From Streptacidiphilus anmyonensis (lineage in GTDB: Bacteria > Actinomycetota > Actinomycetes > Streptomycetales > Streptomycetaceae), in NCBI RefSeq assembly GCF_000787855.1, contig NZ_BBPQ01000018.1, positions 1 to 55,107 of the forward strand: DNA of 55,107 nucleotides, read 5' to 3'. Position 1 is the stretch's first letter. Every line of letters begins with the position of its first letter. Below are positions 23,884 to 31,560 of the stretch, piece after piece. The translations under genes were made by a program, and so were the position numbers. The notes below the pieces were generated by a model. It saw nothing but the letters and a program-made list of their open reading frames with translations. It did not search any database and had not been told where the DNA came from.

Positions 23884-24239
23884 GCACCCACCACGCGCAC
23901 CCCGAAGACGCGGAGCTGATCCCAGCCCCGGCGCATACCCCGGAGGCACTGCGCGCCGCGCTGGCCAAGGTCGCGCCACACCGTCTGCCCGAGATGGAGC
24001 AACAGAAGAACGAGGTGTTCGCGCTCGCCGTCGAGTCCGGGTCGATCACGCCGCTGCGCACGTTCATTCTGACCTGGGCCGCCCACATCGAGATCGCCCG
24101 GAACCTGGAGACGGCTGCCCGGCTGCGGGCCGCCGAGCACCTCATGCAGGTCCTGGACCCGGCGACCGAGCAGTGGCGCGACGCGGCCCGCGAGTGCACC
24201 ACGCTCTTCGACACCGCCTACGCGACGGTCAGCGCGTGA
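23880..24239 (+). CDS. DUF6247-like protein, probable antitoxin, 119 aa
   Basis: The GTG start has GGGAGG upstream. The sequence TPEALRAALAKVAPHRLPEMEQQKNEVFALAVESGSITPLRTFILTW... has the pattern of the actinobacterial DUF6247 family, small helical proteins that usually precede a RelE/ParE-like gene. The stop overlaps the following start (GTGA). Antitoxin function is inferred from size, order and coupling. Confidence 0.6.
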   Translation: MSTHHAHPEDAELIPAPAHTPEALRAALAKVAPHRLPEMEQQKNEVFALAVESGSITPLRTFILTWAAHIEIARNLETAARLRAAEHLMQVLDPATEQWRDAARECTTLFDTAYATVSA

Positions 24240-24487
24240 CCTGGTCCTGGGAGTACAACCCCAGCGAGGAGTACCTGACCGAGGGAGCCCCGGAGGCGTT
24301 CATCGCGGAGGTCGAGGCCAAGGCCGACGAGCTGGTCCGTGCCGCCCACGCTCTCCATCTCGACGGCACCACCTACCAGGGCGCCGGGGAACCGATGAAG
24401 ACCGCGATCGTCCCGAGCGGCTTCTTCCTCTACACCGTGGTGCCGCGCAGCGAGCGCGTCTACATCCTGCGCCTCCACGCCCTCTGA
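24236..24487 (+). CDS. RelE/ParE-like toxin candidate, 83 aa
   Basis: GTG 24236 overlaps the antitoxin-like stop. The sequence runs helix-helix then strands: FIAEVEAKADELVRAAHALHLDG ... MKTAIVPSGFFLYTVVPRSERVYILRLHAL. The closing VYILRLHAL strand is typical of RelE/ParE folds. The usual basic catalytic residues are sparse, so activity is uncertain. It forms a two-gene module with 23880-24239. Confidence 0.6.
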   Translation: MTWSWEYNPSEEYLTEGAPEAFIAEVEAKADELVRAAHALHLDGTTYQGAGEPMKTAIVPSGFFLYTVVPRSERVYILRLHAL

Positions 24488-24543
24488 TCGTGATGGGAGC
24501 CGCGAAGCGGCGGAGCGACCTTCGGAGGTTCTGACGTGAGCCG

Positions 24544-24566
24544 TTGTCAGTGCCTGCCGGTAGGTT
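24544..24566 (+). promoter_or_regulatory. RecA-NDp / PafBC-type promoter upstream of tnpB
   Basis: TTGTCAGTG (24544-24552), 8 bases, TAGGTT (24561-24566), then GTG 24573 six bases later. This is the best match of the three copies to the DNA-damage promoter TTGTCRGTG-N8-TANNNT, and implies leaderless tnpB mRNA. Confidence 0.65.
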
Positions 24567-24572
24567 GATCGT

Positions 24573-25826
24573 GTGCATCTCCGGTACGCCTACCGCATCT
24601 ACCCGACGGCGGGTCAGCGCACTGCGCTGGCCCGGACGTTCGGGTGTGCTCGGGTTGTCTACAACGACGCTCTCGCAGCACGGAAGGAAGCCCGGAAGAG
24701 CGGCCTTCCCTATCCGAAGAGCACCGAGTTGCAGAAGCAGGTCGTCACGGCGGCGAAGAAGACTGCCGAGCGGGCGTGGCTGGCATCCGTGGGTGTGGAC
24801 CCGCTGATCCAGTCCTTGCGGGATCTGGACACGGCCTACCGGAACTTCTTCGACTCAGTGTCCGGCAAGCGGCAGGGCCGTCCTGTGGGGCTGCCCCGGT
24901 TCAAGTCCCGCAAGGACGCGCGACAGTCCCTCCGGTTTACGCGCAACGGGTTCCGCGTCCGGTCCAATGGGAAGCTGAACCTGGCGAAGATCGGCGACGT
25001 GCGGGTTAAGTGGTCGCGGGCACTGCCCGCTGAGCCGTCCTCGGTGACGGTCGTGCTGGACCCGTCCGGCCGCTACCACGCCAGCTTCGTCGTGGACGTA
25101 GAGTCGGATGCGCTGCCCGAGCTGGACACCGAGATCGGCATCGACCTCGGGCTGACCACCTACGCCGTCCTCTCGGACGGCGGCGTGATCGACAACCCGC
25201 GCTTTCTTCGCAAGGCGGAGAAGCGGTTGAAGGCCGCTCAGCGGGAGCTTTCCCGTAAGGCCAAGGGGTCGAAGAACCGGGCGAAGGCCCGGCGCAAGGT
25301 CGCCAAGGTGCACGCCAAGGTTGCCGACACCCGCCTGGACTGGCTACACAAGCAGACCACCAAGTTGATCGGCGAGAACCAAGCCATCTACCTGGAAGAT
25401 CTGAACGTCCGCGGGCTCGGCCGTGGCCGGCTGGCCAAGTCCGTCCATGACGCCGGATGGTCCACCTTCCGGCGACTTCTCGAAGAGAAGGCAGCCCGGT
25501 ACCGGCGCATCGTCGGCGTCGTGCACCGCGCTTTCCCGTCCTCTCAGCTCTGTTCGGCGTGCGGGCACCGCGATGGACCCAAGCCCCTCGCGGTCCGCGC
25601 GTGGGCATGCGGCTCGTGTGGTGTGCTGCATGACCGTGACCTCAATGCTGCTCGAAACATCCTGGCCGCCGGGCAGGCGGACAGGCTAAACGCCCCTGGA
25701 GGGCCGGTCAGTCCAAGCGTGGCAATCCCACGCCAGGCACGGCCCGTTGAACGGGGAACCCACCTCCGCGACCTGCCACGCACGGGTGTCCGTGCCGCAG
25801 GCGCGGGAGGAATCCCCGTCCTTTAG
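24573..25826 (+). CDS. tnpB: TnpB RNA-guided endonuclease
   Basis: A 417-residue TnpB. Residues 1-30 carry the RYAYRIYPTAGQRTAL head. RuvC residues are Asp191 in GIDLGL, Glu275 in YLEDLNV and Asp354/Asp356 in HDRDLNAARN. The zinc finger is CSAC (327, 330) and CGSC (346, 349). All active-site positions are intact, so it should be a functional nuclease using an omega RNA made from its own 3-prime end. The C-terminal 40 residues are low-complexity because the frame runs into the omega RNA, and the stop lies inside its terminal hairpin. The GTG start is set by the -10 box. Confidence 0.95.
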   Translation: MHLRYAYRIYPTAGQRTALARTFGCARVVYNDALAARKEARKSGLPYPKSTELQKQVVTAAKKTAERAWLASVGVDPLIQSLRDLDTAYRNFFDSVSGKRQGRPVGLPRFKSRKDARQSLRFTRNGFRVRSNGKLNLAKIGDVRVKWSRALPAEPSSVTVVLDPSGRYHASFVVDVESDALPELDTEIGIDLGLTTYAVLSDGGVIDNPRFLRKAEKRLKAAQRELSRKAKGSKNRAKARRKVAKVHAKVADTRLDWLHKQTTKLIGENQAIYLEDLNVRGLGRGRLAKSVHDAGWSTFRRLLEEKAARYRRIVGVVHRAFPSSQLCSACGHRDGPKPLAVRAWACGSCGVLHDRDLNAARNILAAGQADRLNAPGGPVSPSVAIPRQARPVERGTHLRDLPRTGVRAAGAGGIPVL

Positions 25827-25842
25827 GTCGGGGAGGATGTCA
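25700..25842 (+). ncRNA. Candidate omega RNA scaffold and right end of the IS element
   Basis: The right end has the typical stem CCCCG-T-CC / GG-T-CGGGG (25812-25832) followed by AGGATGTCAAC. In IS605-like elements the guide is the roughly 16-20 nt immediately after this end, here beginning TGGATGTTTTCGCC at about 25843. The 5-prime limit is approximate. Confidence 0.5.
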
Positions 25843-26072
25843 ACTGGATGTTTTCGCCGAACTGCGCGGCGCCTGCGGGCAGCAGGCCTGGCTGACGCAC
25901 TGTGTTCCTGCCGGGATGCCGTGGTCCCAGCTGGGAGACCTGTAGGGCCCGTCCCTGCAGCGGGCGCGCGATCTGGTTCCCGCGCCCCGAGATCCGCAAA
26001 AAGACTGGTCAAGCGTTCGAATATCGGCAATGATCACCGACCACCACCAGCACGATGCAAGGGGGTAGGGGC

Positions 26073-26486
26073 ATGGGCGCCGCACCCGAGAACACTGCGA
26101 CCACCGAACAGGCCCGCGCCGAGCTCGGCGCTCAACTGCTGGACGACTACGAGGCCCGCGTGAGCGTCCGCCTCCCGCGCCATACCAGGACTGCCGCCCG
26201 CGTCCACAAAGTCCAGGCCACCGCCGCTTTCGTGGTGATCCCCGCGTGGAGGCGAGGCGCGATCCTGGCCAGGGTGGACATCCGTGAACTGATCACCGCC
26301 ACCGGACTGATCCACCAACAGATGAAGGGCCGCGAACTGACGGTGGAGGTGCGCCTGGACGCCCTCTTGGAGGAGGAGCTCGACGCTCGGGGGTGGCAAC
26401 TGGCCCGCCCCTCCTCCGTGGACTCAGGGTCCTGGCGCCGCGCCGATACGTCCTCCGAACCGCTGAGCTGGCCGGAAAGCGCCTAG
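26073..26486 (+). CDS. Hypothetical protein, 137 aa
   Basis: ATG 26073 is preceded by GGGGGTAGGGG; ATG 26055 is an alternative. The core is a beta-helix-beta arrangement (TAAFVVIPAWRRGAILARVDIRELITATGL then ELTVEVRLDALLEEELDARGW). The C-terminal 25 residues are Ser/Trp-rich and possibly disordered. No family is recognised. Confidence 0.55.
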   Translation: MGAAPENTATTEQARAELGAQLLDDYEARVSVRLPRHTRTAARVHKVQATAAFVVIPAWRRGAILARVDIRELITATGLIHQQMKGRELTVEVRLDALLEEELDARGWQLARPSSVDSGSWRRADTSSEPLSWPESA

Positions 26487-26667
26487 GAGGCACGCGCCGC
26501 CCAGGTAAGGCCGCCGGTGTTGCACAGGGTCGGCGGCTCCAGGATGACGGTGGCTGGCGTCTCCCGCCCGGACGGGCCGACGGGGCGGCCCGAAGGCCGG
26601 TGCTGTTTTGCCCAGGGGCAGTTGAAGTTCTACGCCGTCCGGCGGGGGCGGGCGTATCGTCGCGGAC

Positions 26668-26844
26668 ATGCTCCCCAATGACGACGACGAGCTCGTGGCA
26701 GTTCGGCAGCAGCACAGACCGGAGATACCTCGGCTGCGGATCGCGCCCCCCGAGATGCTGTTCGACCGCCCGCGCCGGGACGAGCACCGGGACGTCCTTG
26801 ACCCCCTCGCTGCGCTCGGCTGCCCCGCCGACCAGCGTTGCTGA
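26668..26844 (+). CDS. Small hypothetical protein, 58 aa, possibly leaderless
   Basis: ATG 26668 is seven bases after TATCGT, a plausible -10 box, with no ribosome site. The frame has good third-position GC and encodes an acidic start (MLPNDDDELVAVRQQ) and a Pro/Arg-rich middle. It lies between two better genes and is too short to be certain. Confidence 0.35.
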   Translation: MLPNDDDELVAVRQQHRPEIPRLRIAPPEMLFDRPRRDEHRDVLDPLAALGCPADQRC

Positions 26845-26970
26845 GCGTGATCGGGGCGCGCGTACACCCGCCACGCCAAGGTCTTGTGACAGGCTGACCG
26901 GCGGCCCACCCAAGGCGTGCCGTGCCCGAGCTCTCGGTGCGAGGACGCAGCGCTCCTCCAGGCCCGCTCG

Positions 26971-29799
26971 TCATGCTGGGAGGGGAGGGTCGTCATCGGA
27001 ACCGGCCTGTTGCTGCGGCTGGAGTCGATATTCGAACTGTCCGAACCACATCCGGGCCGCCTGGATCGACACCGCCGTGCCGACGAGGGTGACGGCCAAC
27101 CAGATCCCGGCGCCGGCGATGTTGTACGGGACGGGGCCGTGGTGCTCGCTGAACATCATCGCGCAGGCGGTGGCCAGGCCCGAGTTGATCAGCAGTGCAG
27201 CCGCGCGGGTGGGAATCGGCAAGTCCGCTTGCGGCCCAAACAGGAGGGCGACGGCCACGTTGGTGAGAACTGCCACCACGGGAATGCCCCAGAGCGACAG
27301 GTCGGCGCCGTGCAGGGGCAAGGTCAGACACGCGCTGACGGTCAGATAGCCGAGCAGAGCGGTGTAGGTCAAGGCTGCTGTCGTCATGGTCCAGCGCAGG
27401 GGTCCACCACGCGGAGCGGCGACCAAGGCCCGCACGGACAGCAGCCTCGGGCGGGCCGGAGGCAAGGCGCCGAAATCAACCCGTTGGTACGGGCCTGCTG
27501 CCCGAGGCACCGGGGTCGCGGCCGGTCGTCGCGGGGGACGTCGTGCTGGTGAGCGTGGGCGTTCCGGTTCCCGGAGAGCGGGGGATGTCCGTGGTTTCGC
27601 CTGACCGGCCGCTTTCGGCGGGGCCTCGGGCTCGCGGCGCGGGGCTGGTCGGATCGGTGGTGCGGGTGACGGTGGGGGCTGGATGTGCCGCTGCTCGAGG
27701 GCCGCGTTGATCAGGGAGCGGGCCCACTCGCCCTGGGCGCCCCCGGTTCGGGGGCTGCGGGCAGGTTCGGTTGTGACGGCCTGGTGGATGCTGAGGAGGA
27801 AGGCGTGGGCCGCGGATGGGGCGAGCTCACCGGGGATGGATTCGGCTGCCAGAGGGAGTAGCAGTTCGGGTGCGGCGGCGATGGCCTTGGCGGTGCTGGA
27901 GGCGAGCGCGGGATGGGTGTCGGCGGCGCGGGCCAGCAAGGTGAGGGCCTGGTGGCGCTGCGGTGTGGAGAGTTTGGGCGCGGTCAGCAGTTGAGTCAGG
28001 AAGGTGTCGCGGCTGCGGGCTTCGACGTCCTCGACCAGGGCGACGCTGAGGGCGTCCGGGCCGATTCCGCCCCAGCGGGCGCCGGTGCCCGAGGGGTAGA
28101 GGTCGCACAGGGCTTGCTCGTAGGCGGCCAGTTCCCGGGCCGGGGGGAGTGGTGCGCCGGGGAAGTTGCTGTAGTGGGCTTGGACGCAGGCCTGCACGGT
28201 GGTGCTGGCGTCTTGAGGGTCGTGTGCGCCGGCCAGTCGCTGGGCGGCGACCATCGCGCGCATGAGCGCTGGGTCGTAAGAGGTGCCGGGGAAGTGGGCG
28301 GCGGCGACGCGCCGCCAGTACTTCTCCTCGTGCGCGAGCAGTACGTTCAGGGGGTGGCCGAAGCGCGCGAGGTCGGGATGGATCTCGGTGAGGACCTCGG
28401 CCAGGACGGTGGCGTGCAGGGACATCACCGTCTGCTGGCTCTCGGGTCCCAGTATGGCTTGCACGGCTTGGCGCCACGGCGACGGGGGCAGAGGGCGGCC
28501 GAGGGGGCGGAGGTCGCCGATCCCGGCGCCGGCGAGCATGGTGATGCGGTCCTGGAACGCGGTCTTCGCCTGGGCGGCGGCGTGGTCGCGGCCGCGGGTC
28601 AGCGCGTCTTGGACCTGGACTTCGACGCCCACACCTGCACCCATGACGGCGGTGCCGTGGTACGCGCGGCGCAGCTCGTCCCACCAGTCGGCCTGTGATC
28701 TGGCCAGGAGCAGGACCCGCACCCGGCCGCCGAGGCGATGACCGGCCAGAAGGCTGAGAAGTTGTTCCAGTTGGCGGCGGCGAGTCTCCGCGTAGTCGAC
28801 GATCACGAGCAGCGGCTTGCGGCAGTGCGCCAGCGCCTCGATGCCGGAGCCGTCGCCGCGTGGACGCTCGGCGAGCGTTCCCGTCACCCACGGACGGCCG
28901 TCTTCATCGCCTTGGGAGGCCAGGCGTGCGGCAAGCTCCGTGGCCAGGCGTGTCTTGCCGACGCCGCCGGTCCCGCTGACCACGGCCACGTCGGTCGCCC
29001 GGGCTGTCGCGCACCACTCCTGGAGTTCGGTCAAGGCATCGCTCTTGCCGCCCAGCGGGACGACGCGGGAGCGCGGATCGAGCAGGTGAGAGGAGGACAT
29101 CTGCGGGTCGCCGACGTCCACGAACAGATGGTCCAAGTCCGCCGCGCGCAGTTGCGGCGGCGTCCCGGATCCCTCGGCGACGGCCTGGACGAAGCGCTTG
29201 GCTGCCAGCAACCGGGCGGCTGGCAAGACCAGCAGCACTTCTTCGCCCCAGCGGTCGGCCGCGGCGTAGGTCAGGCCGACCACCATGTCGCCGCAGAACA
29301 CTGCCGCTCCCGATACGCCGCGCCAGAACTCCAGTTGGTCCGGGGCCGTGTCGTCCAGCTCCAGCATGTAGAAGCCGGACCGCTCCGCGCTGCCCGGCTT
29401 GATCGTGCCGTCCACGGTCTTCGAATCGTTCAGGTCCTCGCCGGAGGGGCCTTTGCGGAGCATCCCGCGCGGAAACCCGGTCAGTGTGCACACTGGCCGG
29501 ACGGTGGCGTACTCGCATACGAGCTCGCCCCACCGCACCGGTGAGAGCCCGGTCCCCAGCACCTGCTCGTCGGCGCGGACCAGTACGGCGTCCAGGCCGG
29601 GGTCCGTCCACACCACCTGGGCTGGCACCTGGGGTCCGCCTGCCAGCGGGGCCACGTGCACCCCGGCTGTATCAGCCCCAGGACACGCCACGTGATAGGC
29701 CGTCAGCACCAGACCCGGCGCGACCAGCGTTCCCGTACCAAAACTCCCCGTCCGCAGGTTGCGCACCTCCACGGTGCGCTGGGACGGCGTTCCCCCCAT
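26971..29799 (-). CDS. Trypsin-like peptidase / STAND NTPase / transmembrane fusion, 942 aa
   Basis: Residues 1-205 are a trypsin-like serine peptidase with an intact triad: His36 in LTAYHVA, Asp70 in GLDAVL and Ser163 in RGVSGAAVF. Walker A is GTGGVGKT at 276-283, and Walker B is LLVIVDYAET near 328-337. A helical region runs to about 690, then a Pro/Arg-rich linker. The last 150 residues hold four hydrophobic membrane segments. Trypsin-STAND fusions are predicted conflict-system sensors in which NTPase assembly activates the peptidase; membrane anchoring here would place it at the cell envelope. The adjacent Trypco2-like gene (11 bp upstream) supports this class. The antiphage role is inference. 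Confidence 0.85.
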   Translation of the reverse strand: MGGTPSQRTVEVRNLRTGSFGTGTLVAPGLVLTAYHVACPGADTAGVHVAPLAGGPQVPAQVVWTDPGLDAVLVRADEQVLGTGLSPVRWGELVCEYATVRPVCTLTGFPRGMLRKGPSGEDLNDSKTVDGTIKPGSAERSGFYMLELDDTAPDQLEFWRGVSGAAVFCGDMVVGLTYAAADRWGEEVLLVLPAARLLAAKRFVQAVAEGSGTPPQLRAADLDHLFVDVGDPQMSSSHLLDPRSRVVPLGGKSDALTELQEWCATARATDVAVVSGTGGVGKTRLATELAARLASQGDEDGRPWVTGTLAERPRGDGSGIEALAHCRKPLLVIVDYAETRRRQLEQLLSLLAGHRLGGRVRVLLLARSQADWWDELRRAYHGTAVMGAGVGVEVQVQDALTRGRDHAAAQAKTAFQDRITMLAGAGIGDLRPLGRPLPPSPWRQAVQAILGPESQQTVMSLHATVLAEVLTEIHPDLARFGHPLNVLLAHEEKYWRRVAAAHFPGTSYDPALMRAMVAAQRLAGAHDPQDASTTVQACVQAHYSNFPGAPLPPARELAAYEQALCDLYPSGTGARWGGIGPDALSVALVEDVEARSRDTFLTQLLTAPKLSTPQRHQALTLLARAADTHPALASSTAKAIAAAPELLLPLAAESIPGELAPSAAHAFLLSIHQAVTTEPARSPRTGGAQGEWARSLINAALEQRHIQPPPSPAPPIRPAPRREPEAPPKAAGQAKPRTSPALREPERPRSPARRPPRRPAATPVPRAAGPYQRVDFGALPPARPRLLSVRALVAAPRGGPLRWTMTTAALTYTALLGYLTVSACLTLPLHGADLSLWGIPVVAVLTNVAVALLFGPQADLPIPTRAAALLINSGLATACAMMFSEHHGPVPYNIAGAGIWLAVTLVGTAVSIQAARMWFGQFEYRLQPQQQAGSDDDPPLPA

Positions 29800-29810
29800 C
29801 GGCGCCCCTC

Positions 29811-30164
29811 CTACGGGCGCTCGGGCTGCGACTGGAAACCGGGACGCTGGTCGCCGACCAGCAGGTCACCGCCGTTCAGGTCCTCCGCGCCCAGCGTCAC
29901 CGTCAGCTTCTGCGTCCGACCCTGGGCCCGCTCCCCCTTCGCCTCCGCGTTGACGACGTACGCGCGTACCCCGCCGCCGGCCGACGTCGTCTGCCGTAGC
30001 TCGATCTCCAGGTCGAGCGTGATCTCCTTGACCCGGAACCGCAGCCCCGATCCCGCACCGTCCTGCTGCGCGGCCGCGAGCCCGTCTCGCACCGCCCGGA
30101 TGGCCTGCGACAACTCCGTCGATTCCAGCTCCACTGACTCCCCCACTCGCTGACGGAACATCAT
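29811..30164 (-). CDS. Trypco2-like (trypsin-co-occurring domain) protein, 117 aa
   Basis: The core VELESTELSQAIRAVRDGLAAAQ ... LRFRVKEITLDLEIELRQ ... TQKLTVTLG follows the pattern of trypsin-co-occurring domain 2: an amphipathic helix, two beta strands and a final TVxL strand. ATG 30164 is chosen from three candidates; GTG codons closer to VELES are possible, one with GGGGGAG upstream. It is cotranscribed with the trypsin-STAND gene and probably binds or regulates it. Confidence 0.65.
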   Translation of the reverse strand: MMFRQRVGESVELESTELSQAIRAVRDGLAAAQQDGAGSGLRFRVKEITLDLEIELRQTTSAGGGVRAYVVNAEAKGERAQGRTQKLTVTLGAEDLNGGDLLVGDQRPGFQSQPERP

Positions 30165-30299
30165 CCCGACATGAGTGTGCACCGCCAACCTGGCGGGCGG
30201 TGGGCGTTCCCGCCAACCGCGGCCCCGACCTGGCGAACGCTGCATCGGGGCCGCACGCCGACGCTGCCGGCTCCCGCGGCCTCCTCTCCGCATGGATTC

Positions 30300-30764
30300 T
30301 CAAGGCCTGCCGGGTTCGGCCAGAAGAAACCGGCGCGGCCCTGCCCGGTAGAGCAAGGCGTCCCATCCCGCCTGGCCCAGCAACTCTGCGGCCGCGGCCA
30401 GGTCCGCTTCGCCGGCGTCAACCGCACGATGGCCGCGCCGGTAGCGCCACAGCACCCGAACGCCCCCGCGGTTCTCCGTCTCCACCGCCGCGCCGGACTC
30501 GACGACCACGTCGCCGTCGACCGCGCAGAGCGGGACGCCGAAGGCTTCCACGGCGAGCGCCACCGCGCGCACTGGCTGCGCCTGCTCCCACGGCGCGGGA
30601 AGGTCCGGGTGGTCGGTTTGGACCAGGCGGCGGATCTGCAGCAGCGACTCCCATGCCTGAGCCACTTGCCGCGCCCGCGCCTCGGGATCCCGCTCGGGTG
30701 GCTCGTGGCCGGTGCGCACGGCGAATCCGCTGGCGTCGGACGCCCCCGGCCCGGGTGTGCTCAC
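30300..30764 (-). CDS. Hypothetical protein, 154 aa, third gene of the VapBC-like operon
   Basis: GTG 30764 overlaps the stop of the PIN-like gene (GTGA). The C-terminal part is a compact alpha/beta domain (PLCAVDGDVVVESGAAVETENRGGVRVLWRY). The first 30 residues look disordered. It could be an accessory to the toxin-antitoxin pair or a link to the Trypco2/trypsin genes 136 bp on. No family is recognised. Confidence 0.6.
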   Translation of the reverse strand: MSTPGPGASDASGFAVRTGHEPPERDPEARARQVAQAWESLLQIRRLVQTDHPDLPAPWEQAQPVRAVALAVEAFGVPLCAVDGDVVVESGAAVETENRGGVRVLWRYRRGHRAVDAGEADLAAAAELLGQAGWDALLYRAGPRRFLLAEPGRP

Positions 30765-31132
30765 AGGGTCGCGAGGTCGATCGCGGTGATGTCGGGGATG
30801 CGGGAGTAGAGCTGCGGCTGGGTGGTGATGACGACGGAGTCCGCGCGGTCGTGCGGGCGGGGCCCTGCGGCCAGGATGACGTGCGCGGCGTGGCCGGCCT
30901 GCCAGGCGATCGGCAGCTGCTCGATGTGGGCCCGTGCGGTCAGGTCGTAGGGCGCGTACTCGACGAAGGCGAAGCCACCGAGGTCGCTCACGGCCGGTGG
31001 TGTGGTCGCGGCGTGCCAGCAGAGCATGGGGATGACGACGGTGTCTCCGTCGGCCGGAACGTCCACGACCAGGTCCAGCAGTGCCGGGTGGTGCGGGAGG
31101 GCGGGGATGGTCGTGTGGTCCAGAACGATCAT
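30761..31132 (-). CDS. PIN-domain-like (VapC-type) toxin candidate, 123 aa
   Basis: The start MIVLDHTTIPAL has the Asp of PIN strand 1. The C-terminal HAAHVILAAGPRPHDRADSVVITTQPQLYSRIPDITAIDL resembles the PIN end, where a basic/acidic loop precedes VVTTDP and a final strand. The middle is divergent and I cannot point to all four acidic residues. It overlaps the RHH-like gene upstream by four bases (ATGA), the standard vapBC arrangement. Confidence 0.55.
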   Translation of the reverse strand: MIVLDHTTIPALPHHPALLDLVVDVPADGDTVVIPMLCWHAATTPPAVSDLGGFAFVEYAPYDLTARAHIEQLPIAWQAGHAAHVILAAGPRPHDRADSVVITTQPQLYSRIPDITAIDLATL

Positions 31133-31404
31133 GCAGCGGTGTCCTTGCGGCCGGCACGGGCGCGTTCGCGGGCTGCGGCGAGGCGGGCGCGGGCGTCGGC
31201 GCGGCTCTCGGGGGTGGAGGTGTAGCCAAACCTCTCCTGGGCGACGGCCGCGTTGTGGGCGATGGCGGCTTCGCGCTGCTCACGGGTCGGGTGCGCGGCG
31301 GCCCAGGAGGCGATGAGAGCGCCCATGTTCGTGCCCTGCTCGGCGGCCAGGGCCGCCAGCTGGTCCCGTGTTTCTGTGTCGACCTGGATCGTCGTCTTGC
31401 TCAT
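31129..31404 (-). CDS. VapB-like ribbon-helix-helix antitoxin candidate, 91 aa
   Basis: MSKTTIQVDTETRDQLAALAAEQGTNMGALI is a textbook ribbon-helix-helix: strand, helix, GTNM turn and helix. The C-terminal 40 residues are a long charged helix that could wrap a toxin. Start ATG 31404 follows GGAAGGG. A TATAGT -10 candidate is present at 31440-31445 on the minus strand. Confidence 0.75.
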   Translation of the reverse strand: MSKTTIQVDTETRDQLAALAAEQGTNMGALIASWAAAHPTREQREAAIAHNAAVAQERFGYTSTPESRADARARLAAARERARAGRKDTAA

Positions 31405-31439
31405 CTCGACCCTTCCGTCCGCTCCTACGCCATAGCATC

Positions 31440-31445
31440 ACTATA
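31440..31445 (-). promoter_or_regulatory. -10 element of the vapBC-like operon
   Basis: On the minus strand TATAGT lies about 36 bp before the ATG at 31404, in a local AT-rich patch (31430-31446) that contains imperfect CATAG/CTATAG symmetry and might also serve as the antitoxin operator. No convincing -35 is seen. Confidence 0.4.
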
Positions 31446-31560
31446 GCGAGGGCAGGCGTTGGAGAGCAGCCCCGGCACAGCTGCCAGAGGTTGAGGATCC
31501 CACCGATCCCGGGCCTTCTACGATCCGCATGAGGCAGTTGTTCGGGGGCAGGGAGTGCAG

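Larger units (their letters stand above)
24488..25842 (+). mobile_element. IS200/IS605-family element carrying only tnpB
   Basis: A tnpB without tnpA lies between the toxin stop (24487) and a characteristic right end at 25812-25842. A small hairpin, GCCGC-GAA-GCGGC (24499-24511), could belong to the left end. The left boundary cannot be fixed by eye. The element is non-autonomous for transposition unless TnpA is supplied elsewhere. Confidence 0.6.

Noticed and set aside
30300-31283. 327-aa reading of the gene at 30300
   Set aside because: The N-terminal half is a Pro/Arg-rich shadow of the PIN-like and RHH genes; the GTGA overlap places the start at 30764.
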